A DNA stretch of 64,000 nt from Clostridium sp. M62/1 (GCF_020736365.1 NZ_CP085988.1:3719501-3783500), one strand, 5' to 3'. Shown: positions 7,844 through 17,113, numbered from the stretch's first letter. The notes: a model not told the origin generated them from the letters alone. Translations and numbers: made by a program.

Positions 7844-10021
7844 CTACAGACAGTGGGGGATCAGAACATCCGCTGCGTACACGGCATACAGAATCACTCC
7901 CGCCAGGCCCAGAAGCGCCGGATAGTACACCTCATTTTTCAGGTGAACCGTCACGGCGGACGGGCTTGGCACCAGCCACAGCAGGAATAAAAACGGCAGA
8001 TAATATCTTCCCTGCACGCCCTCTATATAGGTATTCCCCGGCGGCGTAAACGCAATATACATGGAAGTCCAGACAAGCACCGCGCAGGCGCCTGCCAGCA
8101 CAAATATCCACAGTCTCTGCCATCCGGTCAGACGTTTTCCACAGGACGACCTGGTGTCCGTGAGGATAACTGCCGTACTCCCCGCATACAAAAGCCAGGG
8201 GAAGGAAATCGTCCCCAGATGCCCCAGCACGCCGAAGGCCCCCTCTCCCAGCACATAGGAGGGGAAATTCAGGAAAATATTTTCAAACAGAATCCTTGCG
8301 TAGGCGAAGGGCTGTCCCAGGACATAGGCCATCTGGCCTGCCTCGCTGGTGGCTCCGCCTCTCAGATCGCCGGTTTCGCTGGGCGAAATTAAAACAGGAA
8401 GCACAAAGGAGGCCATCAGGATGACAAACAGCGCCACAAAGCCGGCCCGCATCCACCGCATCTGTTTTCTGCTGCCGTATCTGGACGCCGGGATCAGAAG
8501 ACCTGTCAGGATCAGCGGCGCGTAAACTGCCTTGATCCTGCAGCCCCAGAAGAAGGCAGCCAGAATGAGCACGTATTCCTTCACCGAGAGCCTTCCCTCC
8601 GGCTCCAGCACAGCCTTCAGGATGCAGGCGCAGGAGAGATAAAGGAAGGCTGTCACCGCAGGATCGTAGGAGTACACACCGGCCAGCATAAGCGGCGCCG
8701 GCATTAAGCCGATAAAAGCCATAATCCCCTTTCCCACGGGAGTTTTCCGGATGGCCAGGGCCATAACCAGGCAGTAGACAAAGAGATTGCCCAGGCGCCC
8801 CAGCTTAAATAAGAGGGAAAAGGGCAGATTCAGGATCTGGCAGGCCTTTAAGACAGCCGCCTGTCCCAGATAGCCGGTGAAGGTGGTCTTATTCAGATCC
8901 GCGCTCCAGAGCATGCTCCCGTTTCTGTAATCTCCTGTTTCATTCAGATAATGGCTTAACTCCCTCTGTTCCTCAAGCCCTCCCGGCTGGTTCAGAGGCC
9001 AGGTGTCAATCCCCGCTGAAAATTCCTGGAAAATCGTGGGCGACAGATGGACCGGACTCCTGTAGTTGGCAATCCAGAAGCTCTGCTCAAAGTGGATCTC
9101 CTCGTCGAACCCCACCTTGTCAGCGGGAAGAGACAGGGAGAACAGGGTTCCCCCCACAAGGGCCACAATAAGAAAGCCCATCTCTATATGGCGCCCAATC
9201 TGTCTTCTGGCCATGATAAGAAACAGAGCCGTTCCGCAGGCAGCCCAGAAGAAACACAGCCTGTAGGGATTTACAGCAGGCTTCGTCACTGCAGAAAATC
9301 CTGTGACAGCCAGGGGCATGGAGGAAAAGTCGATGTAGGAGAGTCCCGGCTCGAAGAGCCCCTCCCGGCTCACGGTCAAATCCACCGACTCTGTCTCCCT
9401 CCTGATATTCAGCCAGGTGGTCTTATTTGTCTTCGGGTTCCTGTCCTGGATTTTAATGGAATCCCTCTCTCTCACTTCCCCGTACTCATTTTCCACATGG
9501 GCCTCAGCCGTCAGATTCAGGAGGCCTTCATACTCATAGCTGCAGGCCAGCTTTCCGATAAATTCCCCCACCGGTATGTGGATCCTCCCGACTTCTTCAG
9601 TCAGGACAAGAGCCTGGCTGCCGTTTTCAGCCGTTCTCAGCTCAAATCCCTCGTACTCTGTCTGCGAGAGGGGAATCTCAAAATTCCCCTCCCCTTTGTT
9701 CTGAATGAGAGGAAGGTTGCAGAAAAGCTCAAACAGAATGCCGAGAGCAAACACGACAGCCGCACAGGCAGCCGCCTTTATGAGCAGCCTTCTGTCTGCC
9801 TTCCAGCTCCCTGTCCCGGCTTTCTTTTTTTCCGGCCGTTTTTTTTCTGCCTGATTTTTTCCCAGCCGCTTTTTCTCCGGCTGCTGCTTATCCGGCTTTT
9901 GCCCTTCTGGCTTCTGGCTTCCTTTCTCCTGCTTATCTGGCTTCTGTCCTTCCGGCTTCGACCTTTCTGGCTCCTGCTTATCCGGCTCCTGCCCCTCTAG
10001 CGGTTTCCTCCAAAACTGCAT
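7844..10021 (-). CDS. DUF2142 polytopic membrane protein with a repeat-bearing charged N terminus
   Basis: 725-residue membrane protein. Residues 1-75 are a hydrophilic Lys/Glu/Pro-rich tail with three copies of EGQxPDKQ spaced exactly 15 residues apart (9-16, 24-31, 39-46). A first helix follows at about 80-100, then an extracellular domain (about 105-240), then roughly ten helices. The late section (GFDEEIHFEQSFWIANYR, YDPAVTAFLYLSCACILKAV, GVQGRYYLPFLFLLWL) matches DUF2142, a family of predicted GT-C-like sugar transferases using lipid-linked donors. The ATG overlaps the 3' end of the cytidylyltransferase gene by 25 bp, and the repeat begins exactly at that gene's stop codon, as if the tail had grown into the overlap. 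Confidence 0.8.
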   Translation of the reverse strand: MQFWRKPLEGQEPDKQEPERSKPEGQKPDKQEKGSQKPEGQKPDKQQPEKKRLGKNQAEKKRPEKKKAGTGSWKADRRLLIKAAACAAVVFALGILFELFCNLPLIQNKGEGNFEIPLSQTEYEGFELRTAENGSQALVLTEEVGRIHIPVGEFIGKLACSYEYEGLLNLTAEAHVENEYGEVRERDSIKIQDRNPKTNKTTWLNIRRETESVDLTVSREGLFEPGLSYIDFSSMPLAVTGFSAVTKPAVNPYRLCFFWAACGTALFLIMARRQIGRHIEMGFLIVALVGGTLFSLSLPADKVGFDEEIHFEQSFWIANYRSPVHLSPTIFQEFSAGIDTWPLNQPGGLEEQRELSHYLNETGDYRNGSMLWSADLNKTTFTGYLGQAAVLKACQILNLPFSLLFKLGRLGNLFVYCLVMALAIRKTPVGKGIMAFIGLMPAPLMLAGVYSYDPAVTAFLYLSCACILKAVLEPEGRLSVKEYVLILAAFFWGCRIKAVYAPLILTGLLIPASRYGSRKQMRWMRAGFVALFVILMASFVLPVLISPSETGDLRGGATSEAGQMAYVLGQPFAYARILFENIFLNFPSYVLGEGAFGVLGHLGTISFPWLLYAGSTAVILTDTRSSCGKRLTGWQRLWIFVLAGACAVLVWTSMYIAFTPPGNTYIEGVQGRYYLPFLFLLWLVPSPSAVTVHLKNEVYYPALLGLAGVILYAVYAADVLIPHCL
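9884..9997 (-). repeat. 45-bp tandem repeat within the DUF2142 gene
   Basis: Three units encoding EGQxPDKQ with a 15-residue period. The repeat is coding and in frame, so gain or loss of units would change the length of the cytoplasmic tail without a frameshift. Confidence 0.8.
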
Positions 10022-10752
10022 GGCTCTAACCTCTCAATTCCTCTGTGTTCCAGTATCCTCTCATAGTCCTCGATATAGTCCACCTCGGCCCAGAACTTTC
10101 CCTGGATGTCCTTTACATAGATCTCCCGCTCGTTTGCCATGCCGTAGAGGACATTTTCCCACCAGACCGAGTGTTCCTGGACTGCGATCATCTCATCCAT
10201 CCTCTTAAGGAAAATGGGGATGAAGCGGCTGTCGAAGCGGCCGATCCCGATGTATTCTCCGGTTATGTCCCCGCCTGTCAGCTCTTTTCCGTATTTTTTC
10301 AGGACACCGTTTTCGTAGTAAAATTTATAGTCCGCCGTTTCCTTCCGGCTCTCATCCGCAAACATGACAGGGCTCAGCTTTTCCGATAGGATCTGGTCAA
10401 GGAGGCCATCCTCCATATAGACATCCCCGTTCATAATCATCAGATCCTCCCCGTCAGACGCGGCCTCCTCGAGAAAGGCCCTGGCAAACCAGGCAGAGGC
10501 AATGCTGTTTGTCACATCGTAGAAGGGATTGACAAAAAACTCCGCGCCGCTGCCTTCAAGCACCTCTCGTATCACCTGGGACTGATAGCCCAGCACGATG
10601 CCGATCCGGTCAATGCCGCGGCTTTTTAAAAGCTCTACCGTATACTGTATCAGGCACAGCCCGTTTCCAATGTCCACCGTACACTTCGGTTTTCCTGACA
10701 GGTAGCGGGAGATCCTGGTCCCCCGCCCTGCCGCAAGTATCAGAACTCTCAC
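9997..10752 (-). CDS. Sugar/choline/aminoethylphosphonate nucleotidyltransferase (LicC/PntC-like)
   Basis: 251-residue NTP transferase. Seen: LILAAGRGTR (residues 4-13, nucleotide-binding loop), GKPKCTVDIGN (20-30), NPFYDVTNSIASAWFAR (75-91) and MNGDVYMED (107-115) with the metal-binding Asp110. The NPFYDVTNSIASAWFA stretch is characteristic of phosphocholine and 2-aminoethylphosphonate cytidylyltransferases rather than glucose-1-phosphate enzymes. Translation starts at GTG 10752, overlapping the upstream transaminase stop by 4 bp (GTGA). Being coupled to a PhnW-like transaminase and close to a LicD-like transferase, it most likely makes a CDP-linked small head group (CDP-AEP or CDP-choline) for glycan decoration. 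That last step is inference. Confidence 0.8.
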   Translation of the reverse strand: MRVLILAAGRGTRISRYLSGKPKCTVDIGNGLCLIQYTVELLKSRGIDRIGIVLGYQSQVIREVLEGSGAEFFVNPFYDVTNSIASAWFARAFLEEAASDGEDLMIMNGDVYMEDGLLDQILSEKLSPVMFADESRKETADYKFYYENGVLKKYGKELTGGDITGEYIGIGRFDSRFIPIFLKRMDEMIAVQEHSVWWENVLYGMANEREIYVKDIQGKFWAEVDYIEDYERILEHRGIERLEPCSFGGNR

Positions 10753-11840
10753 AGAAGCCCCCTGTTCTGCATATCTTTCAATGCCGCAATCAGTCTGTCG
10801 TTGTCCTCAAAGGTCAGATTTCCCATATGCCCCACACGGAAGATCCGGTCAGCCAGCTCACCGCCGTTGGGGCACACAAAGATCTCGTACTCATCCTTCA
10901 GAATCTCGAATATCCTGTGGGCCGAGACGGCAGTTCCGTCTGCAGCCCTTCCTGTGGGGTGCAGAGGCGTTTCCCCGCTGGAGAGGGATTCTGAGACAAT
11001 CTCAAAGGGCAGCTCTTTTATCTTCTCCCTGAAATCCTCTGCCTGAGCCCGGATCCGTTCCTGCTCTTTCGAGAGCCCCGCCCTGTCAATCTTTCGAAGC
11101 CTCAGGTTCAGCTGCAGAAGGATGCTGACTGCCGGCGTGTAGGGTGTCTGTCCCCTCTCCCCGTCCTTCAGGTACTCTTTTAAGTCAAAATAGATGGATT
11201 TCACCTGATTGTTTCTGATGCGCTCTGCAGCCTTTCCATTCAGCACCAGGACAGAGAGCCCCGGAGGGAGAGCGAGCGCCTTCTGAGAGCCGGTGAGAAC
11301 CAGATCGACTCCCCATTTTTCCATCTCAAAGTCGTCGGCCAGGAAGGAGCTGATGGCATCCACCACAAGAAACAGCCTGTTTCTTCTGCAGAACTCCCCG
11401 ATCAGTTCCATGTCATAGTGAACGCCCGTGGAGGTTTCATGGACATTGACCAGAAAACCGGTAAAGCCCCTGTCCTCAAAGGGCAGGAGGTGCTCACGTT
11501 TCAGGGCCTTCCCCGCCTCAAGGCAGATCACCTCGTGAGGGATTCCCAGAACCTGGCAGATTTTTACAAACCTCGCCCCAAAGCTGCCTCCGTTTACGAT
11601 GAGAACCCGGTCCTCCCCCGTAAACACATTTAAGACCGCAGCCTCCATGGCGGCCGTTCCGGAGCCTGTCAGAAAGACAGCCCTGGAATCCTCCCCTGCC
11701 TTCATAAACTTTTTCATCAGGGCCTCGTTTTCCTTCATAATACCGGAAAATTCCGGCGTCCTGAAATAGGGGATTTCCTCTGCGCCCAGAGCTCTTATGT
11801 CCTCCTCCATCTGAACCGGGCCCACTGCAAAATTAATCAT
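10749..11840 (-). CDS. Class V aminotransferase, 2-aminoethylphosphonate transaminase-like
   Basis: 363-residue PLP enzyme of the PhnW / serine-glyoxylate aminotransferase class. It opens MINFAVGPVQM; TGSGTAAMEAAVLN (58-71) binds the cofactor phosphate; VVDAISS holds the pyridine-binding Asp161; and TGSQKALALPPG holds the PLP lysine, Lys187. The start is ATG 11840 after AAAGGAGG, not the upstream in-frame ATG at 11900. PhnW-like enzymes interconvert AEP and phosphonoacetaldehyde. Coupling to a PntC/LicC-like cytidylyltransferase parallels known PntC-transaminase fusions in phosphonate-decorating bacteria. PEP mutase and phosphonopyruvate decarboxylase, needed for de novo AEP, are not in the window. 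Related enzymes use other substrates, so AEP is a hypothesis. Confidence 0.8.
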   Translation of the reverse strand: MINFAVGPVQMEEDIRALGAEEIPYFRTPEFSGIMKENEALMKKFMKAGEDSRAVFLTGSGTAAMEAAVLNVFTGEDRVLIVNGGSFGARFVKICQVLGIPHEVICLEAGKALKREHLLPFEDRGFTGFLVNVHETSTGVHYDMELIGEFCRRNRLFLVVDAISSFLADDFEMEKWGVDLVLTGSQKALALPPGLSVLVLNGKAAERIRNNQVKSIYFDLKEYLKDGERGQTPYTPAVSILLQLNLRLRKIDRAGLSKEQERIRAQAEDFREKIKELPFEIVSESLSSGETPLHPTGRAADGTAVSAHRIFEILKDEYEIFVCPNGGELADRIFRVGHMGNLTFEDNDRLIAALKDMQNRGLL

Positions 11841-13131
11841 TCTGGCCCCTCCTTTCCTTTTTCTTTTCTCCCAGGTAAAATACTGCCGAGGTGACGGCAA
11901 AGCAGCCCGCCAGTGTCACCATGAGAATCAGATAGGACATTGCCCCTCCCAGGATTCCCGCTGCGCGCACAAACGGGGTGGAAATGCTGACAGCCATTAC
12001 CCCCACAACCGCATAGCCGATGAAAATAAAGGGCTGCTTCTGCATGATGATCAGGGAATAATAAAACAGGTTTACATAAGCATTTCCGGCGCCTCCCAGA
12101 ATAATCAGGATCAGTGCCGTGCGGCAGTCCTTTAAGGCATAGCTGATTTTCGGGTACAGCATGCTGAGTACAGGGATTCCCAGAAACCATGCACAGCCGA
12201 TGGCAAACACTGTAAGTCCCGCGATAATAGCCGCAAGCTGCCTGATCACTCCCATAAAGCTCCTGAAATCCCGCCCCTCCCAGGAACAGGAGAGCTTTGT
12301 CAGATAGGGCCTGATGACAAAGCCTGCCACCAGATTGATAAAGCTGGTGGGCATGAAAATCGCTCCGAACACAGACATGTCACGGCTGGCCATATTGGCG
12401 TCCACTGCGTACTTGGAGGCGGAAAATACATAGAAATCGATGATAACCGACAAAAACAGAAGGATATTGTCCCTGAAAAGCCACCAGGTCTTATGTTTTC
12501 TCACCTTCCAGTCCACGCCGGAAATATGGCCGATGACCGAAAAGTCAAACAGCAGCACGCCGGCCGCCTGGGCGGCCACCGCCACGACGCAGGAGAATAC
12601 CAGATCCCTTGTCGTCACCAGGCTTCCCATGAAGCAGAAAACAGAGAGAAGGGTGCGGAAGGTATTTGATTTTCCTGTCAGGTACAGCCGTCCGTCCCTC
12701 TGAAACTCTGCCTCGTAGGCGTCTGCAAATCCGTCGATCACCTTGTAGCAGACCATCAGAAATACAGTCATCGCCTTCTCACGGGTATAAGTTCCTCCGT
12801 GGGCGGCCACATAGAGAAGCCCGAAGAGCAGCGCAGCGCCGCAGGTAATGAAGCGAAGGCGCAGATATTCTCCGAAGGTATACTTCTGTCTCGTATCAGT
12901 GATATGGAACGGCCGGATTCCAAAATAGGCCACCATGAACATATGCTGTCCGAAGGTGGTAAAGGCAAAGGTGAAATCGCCCCCCTGATCCTCCCCCACC
13001 ACCTGAATAACCGCGATAGTGAGCACCATGGACGCAAAGGCGTACAGGAAGCTCCCCAGCATGTTCCAGATCATATTTCTCTGTTCGATATTCTCATCAG
13101 AGCCGATGAGAAGGGTTCTCAGCAGTTTCAT
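11833..13131 (-). CDS. Polysaccharide flippase-like membrane protein (MOP superfamily, Wzx-like)
   Basis: 432 residues with about 12 hydrophobic helices and short charged loops, consistent with a MATE/Wzx-type lipid-linked oligosaccharide flippase. It starts RNMIWNMLGSFLYAFASMVLTIAV, as Wzx proteins often do after a short amphipathic lead. It overlaps the LicD-like gene by 4 bp and the transaminase by 8 bp, so the three are tightly coupled. The operon therefore has both a Wzx-like flippase and a Wzm-like ABC permease, two export routes usually found separately. Confidence 0.8.
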   Translation of the reverse strand: MKLLRTLLIGSDENIEQRNMIWNMLGSFLYAFASMVLTIAVIQVVGEDQGGDFTFAFTTFGQHMFMVAYFGIRPFHITDTRQKYTFGEYLRLRFITCGAALLFGLLYVAAHGGTYTREKAMTVFLMVCYKVIDGFADAYEAEFQRDGRLYLTGKSNTFRTLLSVFCFMGSLVTTRDLVFSCVVAVAAQAAGVLLFDFSVIGHISGVDWKVRKHKTWWLFRDNILLFLSVIIDFYVFSASKYAVDANMASRDMSVFGAIFMPTSFINLVAGFVIRPYLTKLSCSWEGRDFRSFMGVIRQLAAIIAGLTVFAIGCAWFLGIPVLSMLYPKISYALKDCRTALILIILGGAGNAYVNLFYYSLIIMQKQPFIFIGYAVVGVMAVSISTPFVRAAGILGGAMSYLILMVTLAGCFAVTSAVFYLGEKKKERRGQND

Positions 13132-13988
13132 CTGTTCTCCTCAGAAAATTCCAGCCGGTAGGGGTAATGGGTCTTTCTCTTTTCCACCGGCGGAAGCTCC
13201 ATATAATCCCCGTACATGTTCCAGAGCATCTCGTCGATATTGGCGGGGAAGTTTAACATCCTGCCCTCAAATTCCAGCTTCTTTAAAGGGTAGCACTTCG
13301 TTCTGTCCACCACATTCCAGTAGGGACTGGTATCCGGCAGAAAGGCCATCCTTCTGGTATCCTGCTTCCTGTAGCGGCGGCAGGCCTTCTCACAGCGCCA
13401 GCGGATGCCGTCCGGCGAGATCCGAAGGAGCTTCATCCCCTGGTACGCCAGCCTGCACACAGCCCAGATAAGCTCCGCCTTCACGCCCTTCTGGGCGAGG
13501 GTCGGCCGTGGAATGCTTCTCAGGATCAGGAGCTTGCTGTAAAACCAGGCCTCCCAGGACTGAATCTGGTAGAGGAGAGGATTGTCCGACACATTGTCAA
13601 GCACATAGAGATCCAGAAAGATCCCGAAGGGGCAGTCCACATCCTTCATCACCTTTTCCACAAAGACTGTCCCCCTCTTTACCAGGCGGGTTGTCATGAG
13701 AGGATAGTTTGGGTATTTTTTCCCGTTTAAAACCAGGTACTTGTCCCCCATGGTCCTCTCCACAATTTTTATCAGCCGCTCAAAATCCTTCCTCGGCATG
13801 GCAATGTCAATGTCATCGTCCCAGGGAATGAAGCCCCTGTGGCGGATGGCGCCGATCCCTGTGCCGGCAATGCCGAAATATTCCAGGTGGTATCTGTCGC
13901 AGATTGCCGTAAAATCGTCCAGGATGGAGAGAATCTCCCCCTGAAGCCGCTTTAAGGTTTCCGGCTCGTAAAATTCCGGGTGTCCCAT
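13128..13988 (-). CDS. LicD family phosphotransferase
   Basis: 286-residue member of the LicD/fukutin-like nucleotidyltransferase-fold family, which attaches phosphocholine or related zwitterionic phospho groups from a CDP donor to surface glycans. The hallmark GFIPWDDDIDIAMPRKDFERL is present (WDDDID at residues 56-61), with YFGIAGTGIGAIRHRG before it. The start ATG 13988 has AGGAGG 8 bases upstream; the ORF extends further but without a ribosome site. With the cytidylyltransferase two genes downstream, this completes an activation-and-transfer pair. Confidence 0.9.
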   Translation of the reverse strand: MGHPEFYEPETLKRLQGEILSILDDFTAICDRYHLEYFGIAGTGIGAIRHRGFIPWDDDIDIAMPRKDFERLIKIVERTMGDKYLVLNGKKYPNYPLMTTRLVKRGTVFVEKVMKDVDCPFGIFLDLYVLDNVSDNPLLYQIQSWEAWFYSKLLILRSIPRPTLAQKGVKAELIWAVCRLAYQGMKLLRISPDGIRWRCEKACRRYRKQDTRRMAFLPDTSPYWNVVDRTKCYPLKKLEFEGRMLNFPANIDEMLWNMYGDYMELPPVEKRKTHYPYRLEFSEENR

Positions 13989-14054
13989 TTCGTATTCCTC
14001 CTGATTTTTTGTTCCTGTCATTCAGGCGGCCGCTTTCTGCGGCGCTTTTCTCTT

Positions 14055-15164
14055 CTATTCCCCGAATTCTTCCTTCGCCCGGTCAAGGGCAGAGCGGATC
14101 ACCTTGTCCATGTCGTAATATTTGTACTCTGCCAGACGGCCGCCGAAGATCACGTTCTCCTCCTTTTCGGCAAGCGTTCTGTACCTTTCATAGAGGGCCT
14201 GGTTTTTCTCATCGTTGACCGGATAGTAGGGTTCCATTCCCGGTTTCCAGTCTGCCGGATATTCCCTGGTAATCACTGTCTTTTCCTGTGTCCCGAATTC
14301 AAAGTGCTTATGTTCAATGATCCTGGTAAACGGAGTTTCCCGATCTGTGTAGTTCACCACCGCCACGCCCTGAAAATTGTCTGTGTCCAGTGTCTCTGTC
14401 TCAAATTTCAGGCTTCTGTATTCCAGGTTTCCGTACCGGAAGCCGAAATAGCCGTCAATGGTCCCCGTGTATACCACACGTTCTGCCGCACCCCTGTACT
14501 CGTCTCTGCACTGCAGGTAGTCCACCCCTGTGCGGATCTCGCAGCCCTCAAACAGCTTTTCAATCAGGGCATTGTAGCCCTCCACCGGGATCCCCTGGAA
14601 GGTATCGTTGAAATAATTGTTGTCGTAGGTATAGCGCACCGGCAGGCGGCGGATGATAAAGCCCGGAAGCTCTCTGCAGTCCCGGCCCCACTGTTTTTCC
14701 GTATAGCCCTTAACCAGCTTTTCATAAATATCCGTTCCCACCAGGCTGATGGCCTGCTCCTCCAGATTTTTCGGCTCTCCCGCGATCACAGCCCTCTGTT
14801 TCTCTATGATTGCCCTGGCCTGGGCCGGAGTGGAGATATTCCACATTTTGCTGAAGGTGTTCATATTAAAAGGCATGTTGTACATCTCACCCTTGTAGTT
14901 TGCCACCGGGCTGTTGGTATAGCGGTTGAATTCTGTAAACTGGTTGACAAACTCCCATACCTCCCGGTCTGAGGTGTGGAAAATATGGGCGCCGTATTTG
15001 TGAACCCGGATTCCCTCCATCTCTTCACAGTAAATATTTCCGCCGATATGATTCCTCTTTTCAAGCACCAGGCAGCTCTTGTTGTGCCGTCTTGCCATAC
15101 AGGCGAACACTGCGCTGAAAAGTCCGCTTCCTACCAGCAGATAATCGTATTTCTTCCCTGTCAT
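14055..15164 (-). CDS. glf: UDP-galactopyranose mutase
   Basis: 369-residue flavoenzyme converting UDP-galactopyranose to UDP-galactofuranose in the cytosol. The FAD-binding start DYLLVGSGLFSAVFACMA has the GxGxxxxxxA pattern, followed by LEKRNHIGGNIYCEE and GAHIFHTSDREVWEFVNQF. The conserved RLPVRYTYDNNYFND and EYRSLKFE blocks are also there. ATG 15164 follows AAAAGGAG. It is the first gene of the minus-strand glycan operon and predicts galactofuranose in the polymer. Confidence 0.95.
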   Translation of the reverse strand: MTGKKYDYLLVGSGLFSAVFACMARRHNKSCLVLEKRNHIGGNIYCEEMEGIRVHKYGAHIFHTSDREVWEFVNQFTEFNRYTNSPVANYKGEMYNMPFNMNTFSKMWNISTPAQARAIIEKQRAVIAGEPKNLEEQAISLVGTDIYEKLVKGYTEKQWGRDCRELPGFIIRRLPVRYTYDNNYFNDTFQGIPVEGYNALIEKLFEGCEIRTGVDYLQCRDEYRGAAERVVYTGTIDGYFGFRYGNLEYRSLKFETETLDTDNFQGVAVVNYTDRETPFTRIIEHKHFEFGTQEKTVITREYPADWKPGMEPYYPVNDEKNQALYERYRTLAEKEENVIFGGRLAEYKYYDMDKVIRSALDRAKEEFGE

Positions 15165-15354
15165 TGTCTGTGACTCCTTTTCTCAGTTCTGCCCGTATCT
15201 TTTGCCCCCATCCTCCGGGGCTTTGGCAGGGCCAGCCAACATCCATTCTATTACACGATTTCTTTATTTTACTATAGTTGAGGGGGAAAGTAAAGGCGGC
15301 AGTGATTCCTGTTTCACGGCCTTTTGGTTTCTCATCTCCAAAAATACAGGTTCC

Positions 15355-15408
15355 AGGCAGAAAAAGACCAGGCCGCCCCAAAAAGGGCGGCCTGGTCTTT
15401 TTCTGCCT
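15355..15408. terminator. Perfect 24-bp hairpin between leuA and glf
   Basis: A 24-bp perfect inverted repeat (15355-15378 with 15385-15408) around the 6-nt loop CAAAAA. The stem itself contains A5/T5 runs, so it can work as a terminator in both directions. It lies downstream of leuA and upstream of the glf promoter region. Confidence 0.85.
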
Positions 15409-15445
15409 GTTAAACATCTATCATCTTTATAAGCAGTCCTGTTCA

Positions 15446-17113
15446 TCAATAGAACAGCCTGTTCACCGCGCTGAAAATGCCGCGGATGGAGGATCGTGTA
15501 ATGTTGGAGCTGATGCCGACGCCGTAGGTGGTCTCCCCTGTCTTTACATTCAGCAGGTGGATGTAGGAAGCTGCCTGTGCGCCGGAACCGGAGCGCAGTG
15601 CGTGCTCCGAGTAGTCGAGAACGCGGATCTCGATGCCCAGCGCGTCCTCCAGTCCTCTCTGGATCGCGTCGATAGGACCGTTTCCGACTCCCTCAAACTG
15701 CTTCTCCTGGCCGTGATCGGTATAGATCACATTTGCCACTGTAGCAAACTCGCCCTCGTCCAGCTCCCTGTCTGTGATCTGGCATCTTCTGAAATGGATC
15801 GGCTCCTTGCGGTCTATATAGTTTTTCTTGAACTCGTCGAAGATCTGCTCCGGGGCGACCTCTCCCTGCCTCTCCGCAATCTCCTGGATAATGTCCGCGA
15901 ACTCCTTGTGCATTCCCTTAGGCAGCTTGAAGCCATAGAAGGTATCCATCACGAAGGCTACGCCGCCCTTGCCGGACTGACTGTTGATGCGGACAACCGG
16001 CTCGTACTCGCGGCCGATGTCGCTGGGATCGATGGGAAGGTAGGGAACCTCCCAGATACCGTCCGTCCGTTTGGAGAGCGCCTGCATTCCCTTGCTGATC
16101 GCATCCTGGTGAGAGCCGGAAAATGCTGTAAATACCAGCTTTCCCGCGTATGGATGGCGTGGATCCACGGGCATCTTCGTGCAGTGCTCGCAGACTTCCA
16201 CGATCTCCTTGATATTCTCAATCTCCAGTTCGGGATTAATTCCCTGGGAGAACATATTGTAGGCGATATTTAAAATATCCACATTTCCGGTGCGCTCGCC
16301 GTTTCCGAGAAGGGTTCCCTCCACCCGCTCGGCGCCGGCAAGCAGTGCAAGCTCCGTGGCTGCAATTCCCGTTCCCCTGTCGTTGTGTGGGTGAACGCTC
16401 AGGATAATGGTGTCGCGGTTCTTGAAATGCCTGTTCATCCACTCGATCTGATCCGCATACACGTTCGGTGTGGTCATCTCCACAGTAGCCGGGAGATTAA
16501 TAATCATCTTGTGCTCCGGTGTGGGCTTCCACTCCTCCTGGACAGCTGTGCAGATGTCCAGGGCAAAATCAAGCTCCGTTCCCGTAAAGCTCTCCGGCGA
16601 GTACTCCAGGATAACCTCCCCGTCGTGATCAGCCATATACTTCTTTACCAGCTTTGTCCCCTCGACGGCGATCTCCTTGATCTCCTCCCTGTCCTTGTGG
16701 AATACCACCTCTCTCTGAAGAGTGGAGGTAGAATTATAAATGTGGACAATGGCCTTCTTTACGCCACGGATGGACTCAAAGGTTCTCCGGATCAGATGCT
16801 CTCTGCACTGAGTAAGCACCTGAATGGTCACATCGTCCGGGATCAGCTTTCTCTCCACAAGCTGCCTTAAAAAGTCATACTCAATCTGGGATGCGGCCGG
16901 GAAGCCGATCTCAATCTCCTTAAATCCGAGACGAAGGAGGAGGTTAAACATCTCTATCTTCTCCTCCACCACCATGGGCTCCACCAGCGCCTGGTTTCCG
17001 TCCCTCAGATCCACGCTGCACCAGACAGGCGCTTTCTCAATCTCCTTATTCGGCCACTGGCGCTCCGGGTAATCAACAACAGGAACTCTCTTATATTTTT
17101 TATAGTTCAGCAT
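15446..17113 (-). CDS. leuA: 2-isopropylmalate synthase
   Basis: 555-residue enzyme joining acetyl-CoA and 2-ketoisovalerate, the first committed step of leucine synthesis. SVDLRDGNQALVEPM is the TIM-barrel active-site start with the catalytic Arg-Asp; SVHPHNDRG gives the HxH metal site; GNGERTGNVDI is the conserved glycine loop. The C-terminal third (from about 430) is the regulatory leucine-binding LeuA dimer domain. The length and KYKRVPVVDYPERQWP start fit the LeuA2 subfamily. ATG 17113 follows GGAGG by 8 bases; the TTG at 17128 is unlikely. No other leu genes are adjacent, which suggests a stand-alone, separately regulated gene. Confidence 0.95.
   Translation of the reverse strand: MLNYKKYKRVPVVDYPERQWPNKEIEKAPVWCSVDLRDGNQALVEPMVVEEKIEMFNLLLRLGFKEIEIGFPAASQIEYDFLRQLVERKLIPDDVTIQVLTQCREHLIRRTFESIRGVKKAIVHIYNSTSTLQREVVFHKDREEIKEIAVEGTKLVKKYMADHDGEVILEYSPESFTGTELDFALDICTAVQEEWKPTPEHKMIINLPATVEMTTPNVYADQIEWMNRHFKNRDTIILSVHPHNDRGTGIAATELALLAGAERVEGTLLGNGERTGNVDILNIAYNMFSQGINPELEIENIKEIVEVCEHCTKMPVDPRHPYAGKLVFTAFSGSHQDAISKGMQALSKRTDGIWEVPYLPIDPSDIGREYEPVVRINSQSGKGGVAFVMDTFYGFKLPKGMHKEFADIIQEIAERQGEVAPEQIFDEFKKNYIDRKEPIHFRRCQITDRELDEGEFATVANVIYTDHGQEKQFEGVGNGPIDAIQRGLEDALGIEIRVLDYSEHALRSGSGAQAASYIHLLNVKTGETTYGVGISSNITRSSIRGIFSAVNRLFY

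Noticed and set aside
9047..10000. Plus-strand open frame of 317 codons
   Set aside because: Antisense to the DUF2142 gene; its Leu/Arg-rich end is the complement of the 45-bp repeat.
15278..16273. Plus-strand open frame of 331 codons
   Set aside because: Antisense shadow of leuA; it also runs through the perfect terminator hairpin.
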